A stretch of DNA of 64,000 bases from Ovis canadensis (lineage: Eukaryota; Chordata; Mammalia; Artiodactyla; Bovidae). A program made the translations under genes and the position numbers. Positions 1 to 11,337 of the stretch are shown here, in pieces (within the stretch, counting starts at the first letter, position 1; every line of letters begins with the position of its first letter). The stretch lies in contig NC_091247.1 of the NCBI RefSeq assembly GCF_042477335.2, forward strand, positions 228,122,001 to 228,186,000, read 5' to 3'. The notes under the pieces are model-generated. The model did not search any database, was not told where the DNA came from, and worked only from the letters and a program-made list of their open reading frames with translations.

Positions 1-2283
1 GGCTGCACGTCCCCGGCTGTTACAGACCCACGGAGGGGCTGACCCTCCCCCGGCGCAGCTCCATGGAGAGTAGGGACAGCCCGACCTTCCTCAAGGTCAC
101 CCGGAACCCGCTGCCAGAAGGCCCAGCAGCCATGCCAGCATGTTGGTGTTTCCTCTTTGTCGTCTGGGCTGAGGGACCGTGGAAGCCCGTGCTCGAGGCT
201 GCCTGGGTTTGCTGACAGATCGTGGCGACGGGAGCGGCAGCCCATAGGCCCCGGGGATGTGGTCGCTGCAGCTTAAAGGGTAGGGGGTAGCGCTGTCAGT
301 TTTTTGTCTAAGGCAGGAATGGAGCTTCAGTTTGAGCAAAGATGGCACCCCAGTAGCCCCTGCCTCTTGGCACCCCAGCCTGCCCTCACCAGTAAAGTAG
401 GCTGAGGGCGTGAGCTTGGAGGAGCAGCCTGCTGCCCGGGCTAAGGTTGATTTAGAGACACGGGGAGCCAGGGATGATGGAGGGAATGAAGGGAATTTCC
501 CCAGGGAAGTGGGAGGGAGAGAGAGAGGAGCCTAAGCGCCCAGATAATTACAAAGCCTGGCGCAGTGATCCACGGCGGGCAGCGGGCTTCCCTGGCTGGC
601 CGCACTGCCGCCTCCTATCTCAGCCGCCCCCCCGCCCTGGCCCGGAGACCCCCGGATGCCGCCCAGCACCCATGCTTGAAGCCCCTCTGTGTGCTGGGCC
701 CTGACGTCGGTCATCGGGGCGACCTCACGGAACCCTGATGTGCCACCAGCCAGAGAACTGAGTTCTGGAGGCTGAGCCCTCGTTGCACCGGAGCCAGACC
801 AGCCACGGTCCTAGGCCTCAGAGCCGACCCTCTGCCCACAGCTGCGTTCAGGGGCTGGGAGGCGGCCCATCAGAAAGGTGGCTGGTCAGATTGGGGGAGG
901 CCCACAGGAGAGGGACAGCCAGGACCGCAGCGTCGGGCAAGAGAAAGAAGGGGCGTTTCCTGGCATGGATCTGGGACTGCTCTATAACCTAGACGAGGGA
1001 CTCCGGGCTGCCTGGACAGGGCGCCATGTTGGGCCTGACCTTGGGCGGCTTCCGTGGGGACTTTCCTCTGCTGGAGTCACACCCGTCTCCTCTCCCTCCT
1101 GAAATTCCTCGGGGCGGTCCTCGACTCCCCTTCCCACCACCCCTGGACTGCCCTTCAGCTCCGCTGGCGTCCAGCACTTCCCAGACACCCTCCTCTCTGC
1201 CGCCAGACGGCGTCCATTGTCTTGCCCGCTGCCCCGGTGCCCATCCTGCAGGCTTGCCTCCAGCTCCTGGCTGCAGTCCAGTGTCCCGTCCGTGGGACTG
1301 GAGAGGCCCCCAGCAACCTGTTCTGCCCTCTCCACGGCGCCATCCCCCACCTCTCCAGACTGTGGTGGAGAATCGCCTCCACCTGGAAGCCCTCCCTGCT
1401 CTGCTCATGCCCACTGCCCGCAGATGTCTTGCCCTGGGAGACTGGGCGCTTCGGGAAGGACAGGGCACAGTCACCAGCCTGGCACAGAGCAGGCTCTTGG
1501 GGAGCGTTTCATGAATGAATGAAATGGAATCCGGAGACCAAAACGGAAGAGAAGGCTGAGTGCCGACTCCCCAGGCTCTGCACCGGGCGCAAGCCAGCAG
1601 CTCACCGTGGCGGCCAGGAGTCTAGGCTCCTGCAGAAACAAGTGGAGAGAGTTTATTTCTTTTTCCGCCTCCACCAGACACATTCCCTTTTAGGACGAAT
1701 CCGGGACCCGTGGAGCCACACCTCGCCACAAACGGTGCAGTGACACCCGAGGCTCGGCCTGAGAGTGCAGACGGCAGGGGACGCCAGGCTGTGGGAGGAC
1801 CGCGCGGCCTCTGGGGGTCCCAGCCGGGAAGACCGGCGAGTCCAGCTGCCCGCGGGTGCCATGGGGCCCATTCCTCACCCATCGCTGGGCGTGAGAGGCA
1901 GGATCCGTCAGCCCGTTGGGTGTCATGGGCGGGGGAGCCCTCCGCACATTCTGTTCAGGGGAGATATTTCTGACTCACAGATCTCCTACCCGCTCCTGCC
2001 CCACACTGTCACAGTTCCCAGGGGTCCCCTCCAGGGGGTGACGACAAGGCGCAGGACCCTCTGGCCTCTCCTCTCCCCGCAGCGGCTGGTTCCTGACAGG
2101 TCAGCCCTGGCCTTGCGGCTTCTCGGGGGGACCTTGCCACAGCCCGTCGTTACGACTGTTCACCTCTGTGAGTCATGGTGAACGCGGGTGTTGGCGCCCG
2201 GCACCCTTCTGGGGCATCTTTGTCCAGCTGTCGGGGGTCTGGGTCAGCTTCCATTCAGGCCATTTAAAGGTGTGCCTTGGGGG
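1..2283. other. GC-rich non-coding DNA, no gene seen
   Basis: No convincing gene. Open frames here are short, overlap on both strands and show no family I recognise, as expected in GC-rich mammalian DNA. If the locus matches human, this stretch lies upstream of or inside the let-7 host gene (MIRLET7BHG), whose human 5' end is tens of kilobases from the hairpins; that placement is inference. The only repeat I can pick out is an L2 end near 1.5 kb. Confidence 0.6.
1470..1523 (+). repeat. L2 LINE 3' end
   Basis: The text 'cctggcacagagcaggctc' followed by the tetramer run 'atgaatgaatgaa' is the typical 3' terminus of an L2 element in sense orientation. Only the last ~50 bp are clear; the upstream part is too diverged to delimit by eye. 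Confidence 0.55.
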
Positions 2284-2440
2284 AGCTTCCCTGGTAGTCC
2301 AGGGCTTAAGACTCCGTGCTCCCGTGCAGGAGGTGCAGGTTGGATCCCTGGTCAGGGAACCAGATCCCCACGTGCTACACAGCTCAGCCAAATAAATACG
2401 AAATAAAATACATTTTAAAAAGGAAATAAAAAATAAAAGC
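2284..2440 (+). repeat. tRNA-derived SINE (SINE2-1/CHR type) with A-rich tail
   Basis: Starts with the head 'gagcttccctggtagtccag', carries a B-box-like 'ggttggatccctggtcaggg', and ends in a long A-rich tail with several aataaa-like words. These are the marks of the ruminant tRNA-derived SINEs with a short body. Orientation is sense on the + strand. Subfamily assignment is by recall only. Confidence 0.75.
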
Positions 2441-3373
2441 GCGCCTTGGGGAGATCACTGCCCGGCAGGCAGGGCCCAGCAGCCTCCTGGCTCTGTTGGC
2501 TGCCTGCGGCGAGGTCGTGGGCCCGTCCCTGCCCTGCGGTGGGCCTGTTTCTACCCCTGATGCACCATCGTTTTGACCTGCACCTGCGACATCGGGTGGG
2601 GCTCTGGAAGGTTCTGAGGGGCCAGATTTGGGGTAGCTGCCTCAGACATGTGAGTGCCCCTGGGCTCTGAGCTGGGAACCCACTTCTAGGGGTCTCCCTG
2701 GGGGAGCAAGGAAAGGTGTCTGCATGAAGATAAGAGGTGCTCACCGTCACGTCTCTTACAAAGGTGGGCTTGGCTGTGTGGGCTGAGCAGCTGTGGCGAG
2801 GTCATGGCGGGGCGGGCTCTGTGGCTGGTCAGGAGGACACACAGGGCTTAAGGCCACATGCACGTGCCTCCAGAATGGCTGCGGGCCCTCGGGTGGGCCA
2901 GGCCTGCCGTGGGCTGGGTTCACGGAGGATGCAAAATGTTCGCTGCCCCTTTCTCCTTTGTTTCCCAGGATCGTGTTTCTTGAGCATCTATTCCTATTTG
3001 TAACTGAAGAAAAAATTCTTTTAGATTATGAAATTAACCACCAGAGTGAAACTGACCCGCCGAGATTCTCCCTGTGTGTTCTCCCTTGAAGGAAAACGTT
3101 CCCTGGGGCACCGGTGGTCACCGGTGGGGCCGCACCGTCGTCCCGGCGCCTCCTGCCCATTTAGAAGGAGCGGAGGCAGCTTGCCGGGAGGGGATGCTCT
3201 GACATGGGGTGCCCCCGCTGCCAAGGTGGCGGGGCCGCGGCTCCAAGCGGGGCCCATCCTGGCGCCTGAATGTGTTCATGGTGTTCTGAGTCTGTAGCCT
3301 GGGAGGAACCTCTAGGACGCGCAGGGCGGTTTTGCTGTCTCGCTACAACCGGGCTCTTACTCTGCTGTTCCAG
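2441..3373. other. non-coding, no feature recognised
   Basis: GC-rich unique-looking DNA. From about 2,960 there is a short AT-richer patch. The 3' end, 3,350-3,373, is a pyrimidine-rich tract ending in CAG that could act as a splice acceptor for the exon-like segment that follows. Confidence 0.5.
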
Positions 3374-3559
3374 GTACCATCCTCGGCTGTGGTGACCCCC
3401 ACCCAAGGTGTGAGCCTGGGAGCGGCCGGCCTCCTCCGCCGGACCAACTCGGTGACGAGCCTGCTGTCGCTGGTGGCCTTCGGTGCGGACCAACTGTGTG
3501 CCTGCCAGGCTCTCGGGAACTCCACATTTGTGTGCTCAGACAGACATCAGCTTTGGATG
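3374..3559 (+). other. exon-like open segment of 186 nt, function unknown
   Basis: The segment is preceded by a pyrimidine tract ending in 'tgttccag' (AG at 3,372-3,373) and followed by a donor 'GTAGGT' at 3,560-3,565. Between them lie exactly 62 open codons in phase 0-0. Codons 15-40 end almost wholly in G or C (runs such as GCC GGC CTC CTC CGC CGG ACC AAC), which is more like mammalian coding sequence than its surroundings. The conceptual peptide contains an R-R-T-N-S-V-T-S-L-L-S-L core that I do not recognise. It could be an internal coding exon of an unannotated gene, an exon of the let-7 host non-coding RNA, a fossil exon, or chance in GC-rich DNA, where GC at third positions is cheap. 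No partner exon could be identified by eye. Confidence 0.3.
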
Positions 3560-5990
3560 GTAGGTATAAATGGCTGCTTCTGAAGATACAGAAAGGAGGC
3601 CTCGAGAGGCCAGGCTTCACAGCCCAGAAGGTCCTCTGTGGCTCTGATTGGCTCTGGAGCCTCGGCTTCTCCCCTGGGCTGGCACCTCTGCCCCCAGATG
3701 CTGTGTCTTAGAAGCCTGCACTCACCGGCACCCTGCCCACACTGCCTTGCCCTGGGAGCCGTCAGCCTCCCGAGGCCCTCCTGGAGCTGTCTCGGCCACA
3801 GTGGGGTGGCAGAGTGGGGCACGCACCCCCGGTCTGTGCATCTGGGACCCCCCCCGGCGAGGGCGGTGCTGAAAAACGTGGCCCGCAGGCTCGCCTGCCG
3901 ACCTCTGACCCCTCCTGCCCTGTCTCAGGCCCCTCCAAGGGCTTGAGTCCTGGCACAGTGCCACGTAGGGTGCCCGCAGCACCTCTGCCCACGGTTTGTT
4001 AGCACTCGGCATTTCCAGGAAGGACGTTCCTCCCACACATGGCCTCTGAGAGGGGCCGGGTGGGCTGCTGCAGGCGCGTGTGCCAAGGCAGGGCTGAGCC
4101 CCCGGGGGTGCTGCGTGCCGTGGGTCTGAGCCCTCAGTTTGGCCGACAGGGGAGTTCCTGCCGGTGGCTCAGAGCCTCCCGCCCCGGGGCCTGCCCACAG
4201 CTGTGTCCAGTCAGGCCCAGCCCTGGTGGGTCGGCCAGCTGTCAGACGAGAGGCTGCAGGCGCCAGAGTGGCCGTCTGTGGCCTGGAAGTCACATGGAGG
4301 GTCAGCGGCGGGTGCGCACTCTCTGCAGTCTCTGGTCTCTGGGGAAATCCTAGGAGGGGAGCCCCACATTGCTGCCCGTTTGTCGCAGACGAGGAGATGG
4401 AGGCCCGGGGAGCCCGAGGGGCCTGTCCAGGGTGGCAAGCACAGAGCTGAGGTGGAGCCCTGTGGCCCCGGCCCCCGTGGGTGGACGCAGGAGTGTGCCA
4501 GTATCCAGGGATGCTCGGGGGCTGGGGTGGGGTGGAGGGGGGCCTTCCGGCACCCCGCTGGGCCTGGTGCTGGTGCCAGCAGGCTCCGCTGGCCTCCGTG
4601 GGCCAGGAGCTTCCAGAGGACAAAACTGCCTCTGGACAGAGGACCTGCCCCCCGAGCGACCCCTCCATGGGGCAGGGGCTCTGAGAGCCGCGGGCCCCTG
4701 TGGGATTCCAGGGCTGAGAGGGAGAGCCTGAGTGTGAGCCAGCCTGGGGTTTGGGACTTTTCCTCCTGTTGCCCGTGATGTCACAGCCCTGCAAGGGGGA
4801 CGGGCTGTCCCCTATCGTGGGGGAGGAAGCTGGGCCGGAGAGGGGCAGTCCTGTGCCTGGAGTCACACAGAGTGAAGAGGCGGTGGGTCTGACTGACTCT
4901 CCTGCCTTCCCAGTCCCCGCACAAAACAGGGGCTTGTGTCCCCAAGGGGCCTCAGCTTGTGGTTCACTTGTGCCCCCGAGACAGGCTGAGGCCCCTGGCC
5001 ACCCTTCTAGCTCAGCATGTGGGCCGGCCCATCAGGAGAGGCTCAGGCCCTCCCCGGGGCCACTCTGCACTCCCAGGACAGCCTTAAAGGCTCCGAGGGC
5101 AGGTGACATGCCGTGGGTGTAACCCAGGAACACGGGACTGTGAGGCGCAGAGGGTGAGGATTGCTGCCCGAGGGAGGTGGCTCTGCCTGGCACCTCTGTG
5201 TGCAGAGTGCCGGGCCGGGGAGCCCGGCGGTCAGCCAGCTTGGTGGTTCCGTGGGCAATGCTGGGCGGGTGGGTGAAAGGATTCAGGGGTGCTGAGTGCC
5301 CAGAGGGAGGGCCGCCTGTAAATGCTGCTGTGAAGGGGCGCCCTGGCTCCAGAAAAGTCCAGCGGGTGGCTGTCCCTGTGAGCTTTCTGGCTATGGCCGC
5401 ATGCCACTCCTGCGACGCTCAGCCATCCAGCCAGGGTCCCTGGGCCGTCCCCGGGCCTGCAGCGGGAGCTCCCAAGCTCTCGGGTGGAAACGGCAGCCCC
5501 AGGTGTGCGCCTCTGGCTGGTTCTCCCCTGCTGAAGGCGGCCTTGTGCCCTTTCACTTCCCAGCTCCTGTGCCCTGGAGGTCCAACTTCTGATGCCAACA
5601 TCCACAGAGAAATACTGACCTGGGCTGTCTGCAAAAACCGGGGTCTCGGCCGCTGGGCCGTGGGCATTCACTGTGGCCCACGGTGGAGCCCTCTGGCTGC
5701 CGGCCGGGCCACATTCGCTGTCCAGAGGGAAGACTGGGTGTGTTGCTGTCAGCGCCCCGAGTTGGTGGAGGGTCCTCGACCCGTGGGGGCCCGGAGCTGC
5801 TGCCCCGTTGCTCCAGGGAGGGCGTTGGGGCCCCCCGAGCCCAGGGGCCACATGGGGGGGCTGTCACGTGGACCTCCTCACTGGGCAGCGGGGGTTCGCT
5901 CAGCCCACCCTGCTGGGGGGTGGGCAGGAGGGCCGTCCCTTCTGGAGGCGGGGTAGGTGCTCCCCGCTCCCATAAATAGGACCATAGGGA
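3560..5990. other. GC-rich non-coding DNA with diverged MIR pieces
   Basis: No gene recognised. Two stretches, about 4,370-4,450 and 4,800-4,885, resemble antisense MIR cores (gaggaga-tgaggc-like start, 'ggagtcacacagag'-like centre). A 313-codon open frame on the minus strand (3,925-4,866) is proline/serine/glycine-rich without a recognisable domain and I do not treat it as a gene. Confidence 0.5.
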
Positions 5991-6120
5991 TGGGCCTGCT
6001 GGTCCAGTGGCTCAGACCCCGTGCTCCCCGTGCTGGGATCCCTGGTCAGGGAGCCAGATCCCACGTGGCCGCTGCTAAAGACGCCGCGTGCTGCAGCGAA
6101 GGTGGCAGACCCCGCGGGCC
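5991..6120 (+). repeat. tRNA-derived SINE (SINE2-1/CHR type), tail lost
   Basis: The words 'ctggtccagtggctcagacc' and 'gggatccctggtcagggagc' followed by 'agatcccacgtggccgc' match the body of the short ruminant tRNA-derived SINE seen at 2.3 kb. The A-rich tail is missing and the 3' limit is approximate. Confidence 0.65.
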
Positions 6121-7164
6121 ACACCCTGGCCCAGCCACACACGTGTTGAAACCAACAGGACGGTGGTGGGCTCGAGGCTGGCAGCCCACGCAGGCGGCAG
6201 CGGCCAGGCCTGGGCTGACCGCCCGGCCCCGCGCTTCTCTCGGAATCTGCTCGGGGCTCCGGGGCACAGACCTTGGCGCCCCATCCCACAGTCGGGGAGA
6301 GGGTTCCGTGAGAGCCTGGGCAGCGAGCGAGCAGGAGGCAGGACGAGAGCCAGTGCTGTGCGATGCGGGGTCCTGCACCCGTGCCACATGTAGGTCGCGG
6401 GCGGTGGGCTCCCAGGGCCCCACCTCTGTCTCCAGAGAGGGGGTGACCTTGGCACAGCCTCTGAGGCATCGTAAGGCCTGGGCACATCCCAGGGAAGCCG
6501 CCACCAGGTCCCCTGTGGACCCTGAGGGCCTTACACGTCCCACACGTGTCCCGCAACAGTCAGAGTCAGAGGCACTGCTGCAGAGGAGGGCGCTGAGCTG
6601 CTCCATGCCCCGGACCCACACGGCTCCCACCTGTCCACAAGGAGCACGGCCCCAGCCCTCAGGCGACAGGCGCTCCCGAGAGGACCAGGTCTGTGGGAGC
6701 CGCACCCTTGCGCCTGGGCGCAGGGAGGCCCCGGTGTGCTCCTGGGGACTGGGCGCCCCAACCCGCCATCGTCCCGGCCACAGCCTCCCACTGGGCCTGG
6801 CTCAGAGACTCCAGAAGGAGAGCCCTGGGCGTCTGCCCCCGGCCTGGCCCGAGGCTCACGGCCCAGCAGAACGCCCAGTCGTGGCGGGTGGGACTTCTGT
6901 CTGGGTTTGCTTTTTTGTCGGCACAGAGGATGTGCCGTCCCTGCTCTGGGAGCGCCGTGTGCCTCCTGCGGCCTGAGCCCAGGACGGACGGGAGCAGAAT
7001 GCTGAGCCTGGGCTGCCGTCGGCCGAGTGCCGGCTTCCGGGTCTCTGCCCGGCCTTCTGGTCCTTGGGGTGCCCTGGACAGTCATCCTAGGGTGTCCCCG
7101 TACTGGTGCCTTCGGGAAGGACACAAAGTCACAACTGCACCGTCTCTTCCCAGGTAGCAGGCGT
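6121..7164. other. GC-rich non-coding DNA, no feature recognised
   Basis: Nothing beyond GC-rich open frames on both strands. No repeat, splice-bounded open frame or RNA hairpin stood out on reading. Confidence 0.5.
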
Positions 7165-7760
7165 GGTTCTGAGGGTGGTGGTGTCCAGTTGCTAAGATTC
7201 TCTGTGACCCCACAGACTGCAGCATACCAGGCCTCCCTGTCCTTCACCAACTCCCGGAGCTTGCTCAAACTCATATCCATAGAGTCGGTGATGCCCATCC
7301 AACCATCTCATCCACTGTTGTCCCCCTCTCCTCCTGCCCTCAGTCTTTCCCAGCATCAGGGTCTTTTCCAGTGAGTCAGTTCTTCACATCTGGTGGCCAC
7401 AGTATTGGAGCTTCAGCTTCAACATCAGTCCTTCCAGTGAATATTCAGTTGACTTCCTTAGGATTGACTGGTTGGATCTCCTCACTGTCCAAGGGACTCT
7501 CGAGTCTTCTCCAGCACCACAGTTTGAAAGCATTAGTTCTTCGGTGCTCAGCCTTCTTTATGGTCCAGCTCTCACATGCATACGTGTACTGGAAAGACCA
7601 CAGCTGTAACCACACAGACCTCTGTCGGCAGAGTGATGGCTCCTTAACATGCTTGTCTAGCTTTGTTGTAGTTTTTCTTCCAGAGAGCAAGCATCTTTTA
7701 ATTTCACGGCTGCCATCACCATCTGCAGTGATTTTGGAGCTCGAGAAAATAGATTCCATG
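7165..7760 (-). mobile_element. BovB (RTE) LINE 3' fragment
   Basis: On the minus strand this reads as the C-terminal end of the BovB reverse-transcriptase polyprotein: peptides such as 'ESWTIKKAEHRRTNAFKLWC' and 'DSMDMSLSKLRELVKDREAW' are in different frames, so the copy is broken by frameshifts. On the + strand it shows the typical 'gagtcggtgatgcccatcca' and 'tgcagtgattttggagct' ends. About 600 bp of a several-kb element remain, truncated at its 5' end as usual for RTE elements. It is dead and acts only as repeat DNA. Confidence 0.92.
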
Positions 7761-9104
7761 GGGGCATTTCCAGGCCTCCTGGATGCTGGGCACCATGCTG
7801 GGCGTGAGGGCCACACAGCTGCTAAGAGGTGGTCTCTGCCAGGCTCAGGAGCTGGAGCCTGAGGGGGGACAGGTAGCAAGAGCATCTGTGAGCTGATTTC
7901 AAGGGACCGCCGCCTATTGCTGGAGCTGACCCCATTGCTCCTGACGCAGGTGGCCCCCTGGAGGAGGTGACCTAAAGGATGGGTAGGAATTAGGCCTCTG
8001 ATGGCAGAACTGGCCCCAGGTGCCAGCTGGTGGGTGCCAAGGCAGGGCCAGAGTGAAGAGGGTGGGGCTCCACGACGTGGCAAACCTGCCCTGCCGGGGG
8101 CAGGCGCCTCGAGGCTCACCAGCCACCTTCCTCTGCAGATTCTGGAGGATGTGCGTGGCTGGGCTGCGAGGGAGCCGGTGGGTGGGTTTGCTTCTGAGCG
8201 CGAGTCTCATACCAGGAGGACGACGGGGCAGTCAGACTGACAGGAGAGGTTTCTCGGTGAGGCCCTCTGCCTCTAAGGCCCCCGGTCTCTGGGTGTGGAG
8301 GCGCCTCCTCAGCAGTGTGCGGAGAGCCGGGCGACCTGCAGGTGCAGTGTCAGACGGGGTGGAGTGGACGAGGGCAGGGGCAGAGGCCCGCTGAGCCCCT
8401 CCGTGCTTGGGCTGTGAGCCGCCAGACCTGTGGGGCTGACTCCTCGCTCACTTTGTTTCTTGTAAAACGTGGCTGAGCACCTCCGGCAAACTGGACGCCT
8501 GTCGTGGCCTTCGAAGACGCTCCAGCACCACGTGGCCGGTCCTTGCCCCGTGTCTGGCTGGCAGGGCAGCCCAGGAGGTGAGCGGCCTGGCCGGGAGGGG
8601 AACATGGACCGGTCTCGGGTGACCCCAGCACCAGTCCTTCCTTGCAGGCCGCAGCTGGCAGCCAGCTGGGCCCACCTTGCCCAGACTCCCCAGGGGTGCC
8701 CGCCTCACCACCAGGAGCTGGGGAGTAGAGCAGCTGACTGCTGTCTGCTGTGATCCCGCCAAGCCCCGCACCTGCCCTGTGGGCACAGCCGTGGCCCTGG
8801 CCAGAATCCTCAAAGCAGACAGAATCAGGGAGGCTGCCTGCCCCCTCCCCCCCCCCCGGGGTTGCTGCTGCAGAGGCTCCCCTGAGACCACTCTGTGCTA
8901 TCAGTGCCCGCAGCCCCCAGACCCCCTCCCACAAGCTGTCTGGCCCGACAGGCTTCTCTGGAGCCCTGAGTCTCGGTTTACCCTTCTGTAAGACTTGGGC
9001 AGGAATACCTCCTAGCAGAGTTTGGGAGTGCGGAGTGAACCCCAGCACACCCATGGCTTCAGCAAGGAGGCTGGGGGTGGAAACCAGTCTTTGCAGGGGT
9101 TTAT
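7761..9104. other. non-coding spacer with poly-C run
   Basis: No gene recognised. A homopolymeric C tract interrupted once sits at about 8,841-8,857. A splice-like word 'tttgtttcttgtaaaacgtgg' is not paired with a plausible exon. Confidence 0.5.
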
Positions 9105-9115
9105 GATCCACTGAA

Positions 9116-9334
9116 GGGCTTCCCTGTGGCTCAGACGGTAAAGAATCTGCCTGCAATGCAGGCGACCTGGGTTCGATCCCTGACTCAGGAATGTCCCCTG
9201 GAAGAGGGCATGGCAACCCATTCCAGGATTCTTGCTTGGAGAATTCCACGGACAGCGGAGCCTGGTGGGCTACAGTCCATGGGGTCATAAACAGTTGGAC
9301 ACAAACTGAGCGACTAACACTTCCACTTTTTCAC
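9116..9334 (+). repeat. Bov-tA SINE with 11-bp target-site duplication
   Basis: Full-length Bov-tA: head 'ggcttccctgtggctcag', B box 'gggttcgatccctgactcag', and BovB-derived 3' half ending 'gagcgactaacac'. It is flanked by the direct repeat 'gatccactgaa' at 9,105-9,115 and 9,335-9,345, marking a clean L1/BovB-type retroposition. Confidence 0.95.
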
Positions 9335-9345
9335 GATCCACTGAA

Positions 9346-9739
9346 AGACCTCCCCAACCGGGCGCCCTGCTGGCCTCGTCTCCGTTTGCTGGAGCAAGAA
9401 GAAGGCATGAGGCAAGGCAGAGCCATCACTGCCCTGTGCAGAACGGGGACTTGGCCGCAGCCTCAGCTCCAGGCGGCTCAGGGATTTGTTGGCAGCACCC
9501 CTGGGGCAGCCAGCAGTGATTCGGTGGCCCAGGAACCCTGGCCTGCTGTGGCTACTGACCACAGGCTTTGGGTCAGTTTCGCAGGCTCGAGAAGGGCGTG
9601 GAGGTGGCCCTCCGAGTGAGGACTCTGCTGGAGGTGGCTGAGTGGGGAGAGGGGACCTCTCTGAGGCCTCAGAGTCTCAGCAGCTTCATGCTGGCTGTGG
9701 GTCTGTTTACATATCACCGGAACAGATGGCCCACCCGCC
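9346..9739. other. non-coding spacer, nothing recognised
   Basis: Moderately GC-rich unique-looking DNA between the Bov-tA copy and the first arm of an inverted duplication. No open frame, repeat or motif stands out. Confidence 0.45.
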
Positions 9740-9897
9740 TGGGGGCACCCCAGGCCCCCGAGGTTCTCCTGGCCCGTGGTGTCCCCCCGAGAGGCTCTGG
9801 GTGCCCCTGAGCTGTGCTGGGCGCTGTGGGGTCTTGGGGCGCAGTCTCGGGGAGGGCCGAAGCCAACAGTGCAGACGTAGGGTGCGCGCTTTCCCAC
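9740..9897 (+). repeat. inverted duplication, arm A
   Basis: The reverse complement of this segment aligns closely with 11,183-11,337. Shared words include 'ccacgggccaggagaacctc' and 'cagctcaggggca'. The conceptual translations of the two copies (A on +, B on -) are also alike, for example 'PRGSPGPWCP' in both. The element is either a low-copy interspersed repeat present twice in opposite orientation or a local inverted duplication; family unknown. Confidence 0.75.
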
Positions 9898-11182
9898 AGC
9901 TGAGCCAGCATCTCTCTTCTCCCAGGCCTCATCCCTCATCCCTCCGCCTGGACGCCTCGGTCCTCAGCTGATGCCTGGAGCTCGGATGGCTGTGCCCCCC
10001 TCAGGTCAGGGAGCGTGCGAATGTTGGAACTCAGAGCTCCCCACCCGCTCCGACCGGCGCCACCCTGGACTGGGTATGTCTGAGGGAACACAGACGTGCA
10101 GCACATGCGCGTGTGTGTTGAGGGGGTGGTCACCGGGCCAGACGGCAATTCTCGCCACTTGCTCAGGTTCAGCTGGGAGTGCGCTCCCCGCCACCTGCTC
10201 TGCCCTCCCACCAGCCTCTTTCTGTGGCCCAGGGTCCAGGGTGAGTACGAGGTCAGGGGCTTGCCGAGGTCTCCCCCAGGCAGCTTGACTCGGGGCGTGT
10301 TCCTGGCTGGCCCCGGTATGTATGGTGGATGAAGCCCACTTGGCAAGGAGGCAGCCGCTGTAAGAGGGTCTGGGCTGCGAGCGGGGCACTGGTAACCTCT
10401 GGGCAGAGCTCGGGGCTCATTGCGTCAGGATGTCCCACCCTGCCCCTCTTGGCCCCGTGCCTTGAGGGAGCTGTCATGCTCCAAGTTTGCTGGGCCCCCG
10501 GCCACACCTCGCCCCTCCCAGGAGCCAGCCTGCACTGCCAACTGTCGGGCCGCCTTGGCTGCTGCCAGCCTCCTAGAGGGTCACGGGGTCCGTGAGGGTC
10601 AGGGCCGGACTGTCGGCCTCTCCCTCTGCCCTGCCTGGTGCCATGGCCCAGGACGGGCCTGCCTCCCAGGTCTGCCTGGAGAGGGCCCGGGACCCCTCTG
10701 CCATCTGGGCCTCGCGTGTTTACAGGCCCAGCCTGCCCGCCAGACTCCGCAGACGCGGCCCCAGGGCTTTTGTGTCTGCAGGCAGAGCCTGCACCAGCCG
10801 CTGCCTGAGGGCGGGGAGGGGGGCGGCCCCCCTGGGGGACATCGGGGACGGGGGAAAGAGAGACCTGGCGGGAGTGTGACAGCAGAGGAGAGAGCAAAGG
10901 GGTGGAGGCAGAGAGCAGGCCAGGCCCGGGGAAGGGCGACGCCAGAGCGAAGGACCGGGGGCCGCCAGGCCGTCCCCGGGGAGACAGGGCCGCGGGCTCC
11001 GCTCACGGCTGTCCAGTGCGGCCCTCTCCGGGGCACTCCCTGTGGACTCCCCCCAGCCTCCCAGCGGAGACCCGGCCCTGAGAGCTGGGTCCAACACCTG
11101 GGCTGGGGCACCAGTGTGCCCCTGGGACCGACCCCCGGGGCCTGGCAGACACGCAGGAGGCCGTGAGGGCACGTCCCCGAGT
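9898..11182. other. spacer between inverted duplication arms
   Basis: GC-rich, no gene recognised. It forms the loop of the potential 1.6-kb inverted structure. Confidence 0.45.
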
Positions 11183-11337
11183 GTGTGCGGGGCACACGCC
11201 CTGCTTCTGCGCCCCGTCGGCTTTGGCCCACCCCAGCCCAAGACTCCACAAGGCCTGGCCCAGCTCAGGGGCAGCCAGATCCTCTCGGGGCACCACGGGC
11301 CAGGAGAACCTCGAGGACCTGGAATTCCCCCGGGGCA
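11183..11337 (-). repeat. inverted duplication, arm B
   Basis: Reverse-complement partner of 9,740-9,897, with roughly 80-85% identity over the best 100 bp by eye and small indels. It contains a perfect kappa-B-type word 'ggaattcccc' at 11,321-11,330 that is absent from arm A because of local substitutions. Confidence 0.75.

Noticed and set aside
3925-4866. 313-codon minus-strand open frame
   Set aside because: Low-complexity peptide, overlapping frames on the other strand, and MIR-like repeat sequence at its 5' part.
9116-9334. tRNA-like A and B boxes, suggesting a tRNA gene
   Set aside because: They belong to the tRNA-derived head of a Bov-tA SINE; no complete cloverleaf is present. The same applies to the other SINEs.
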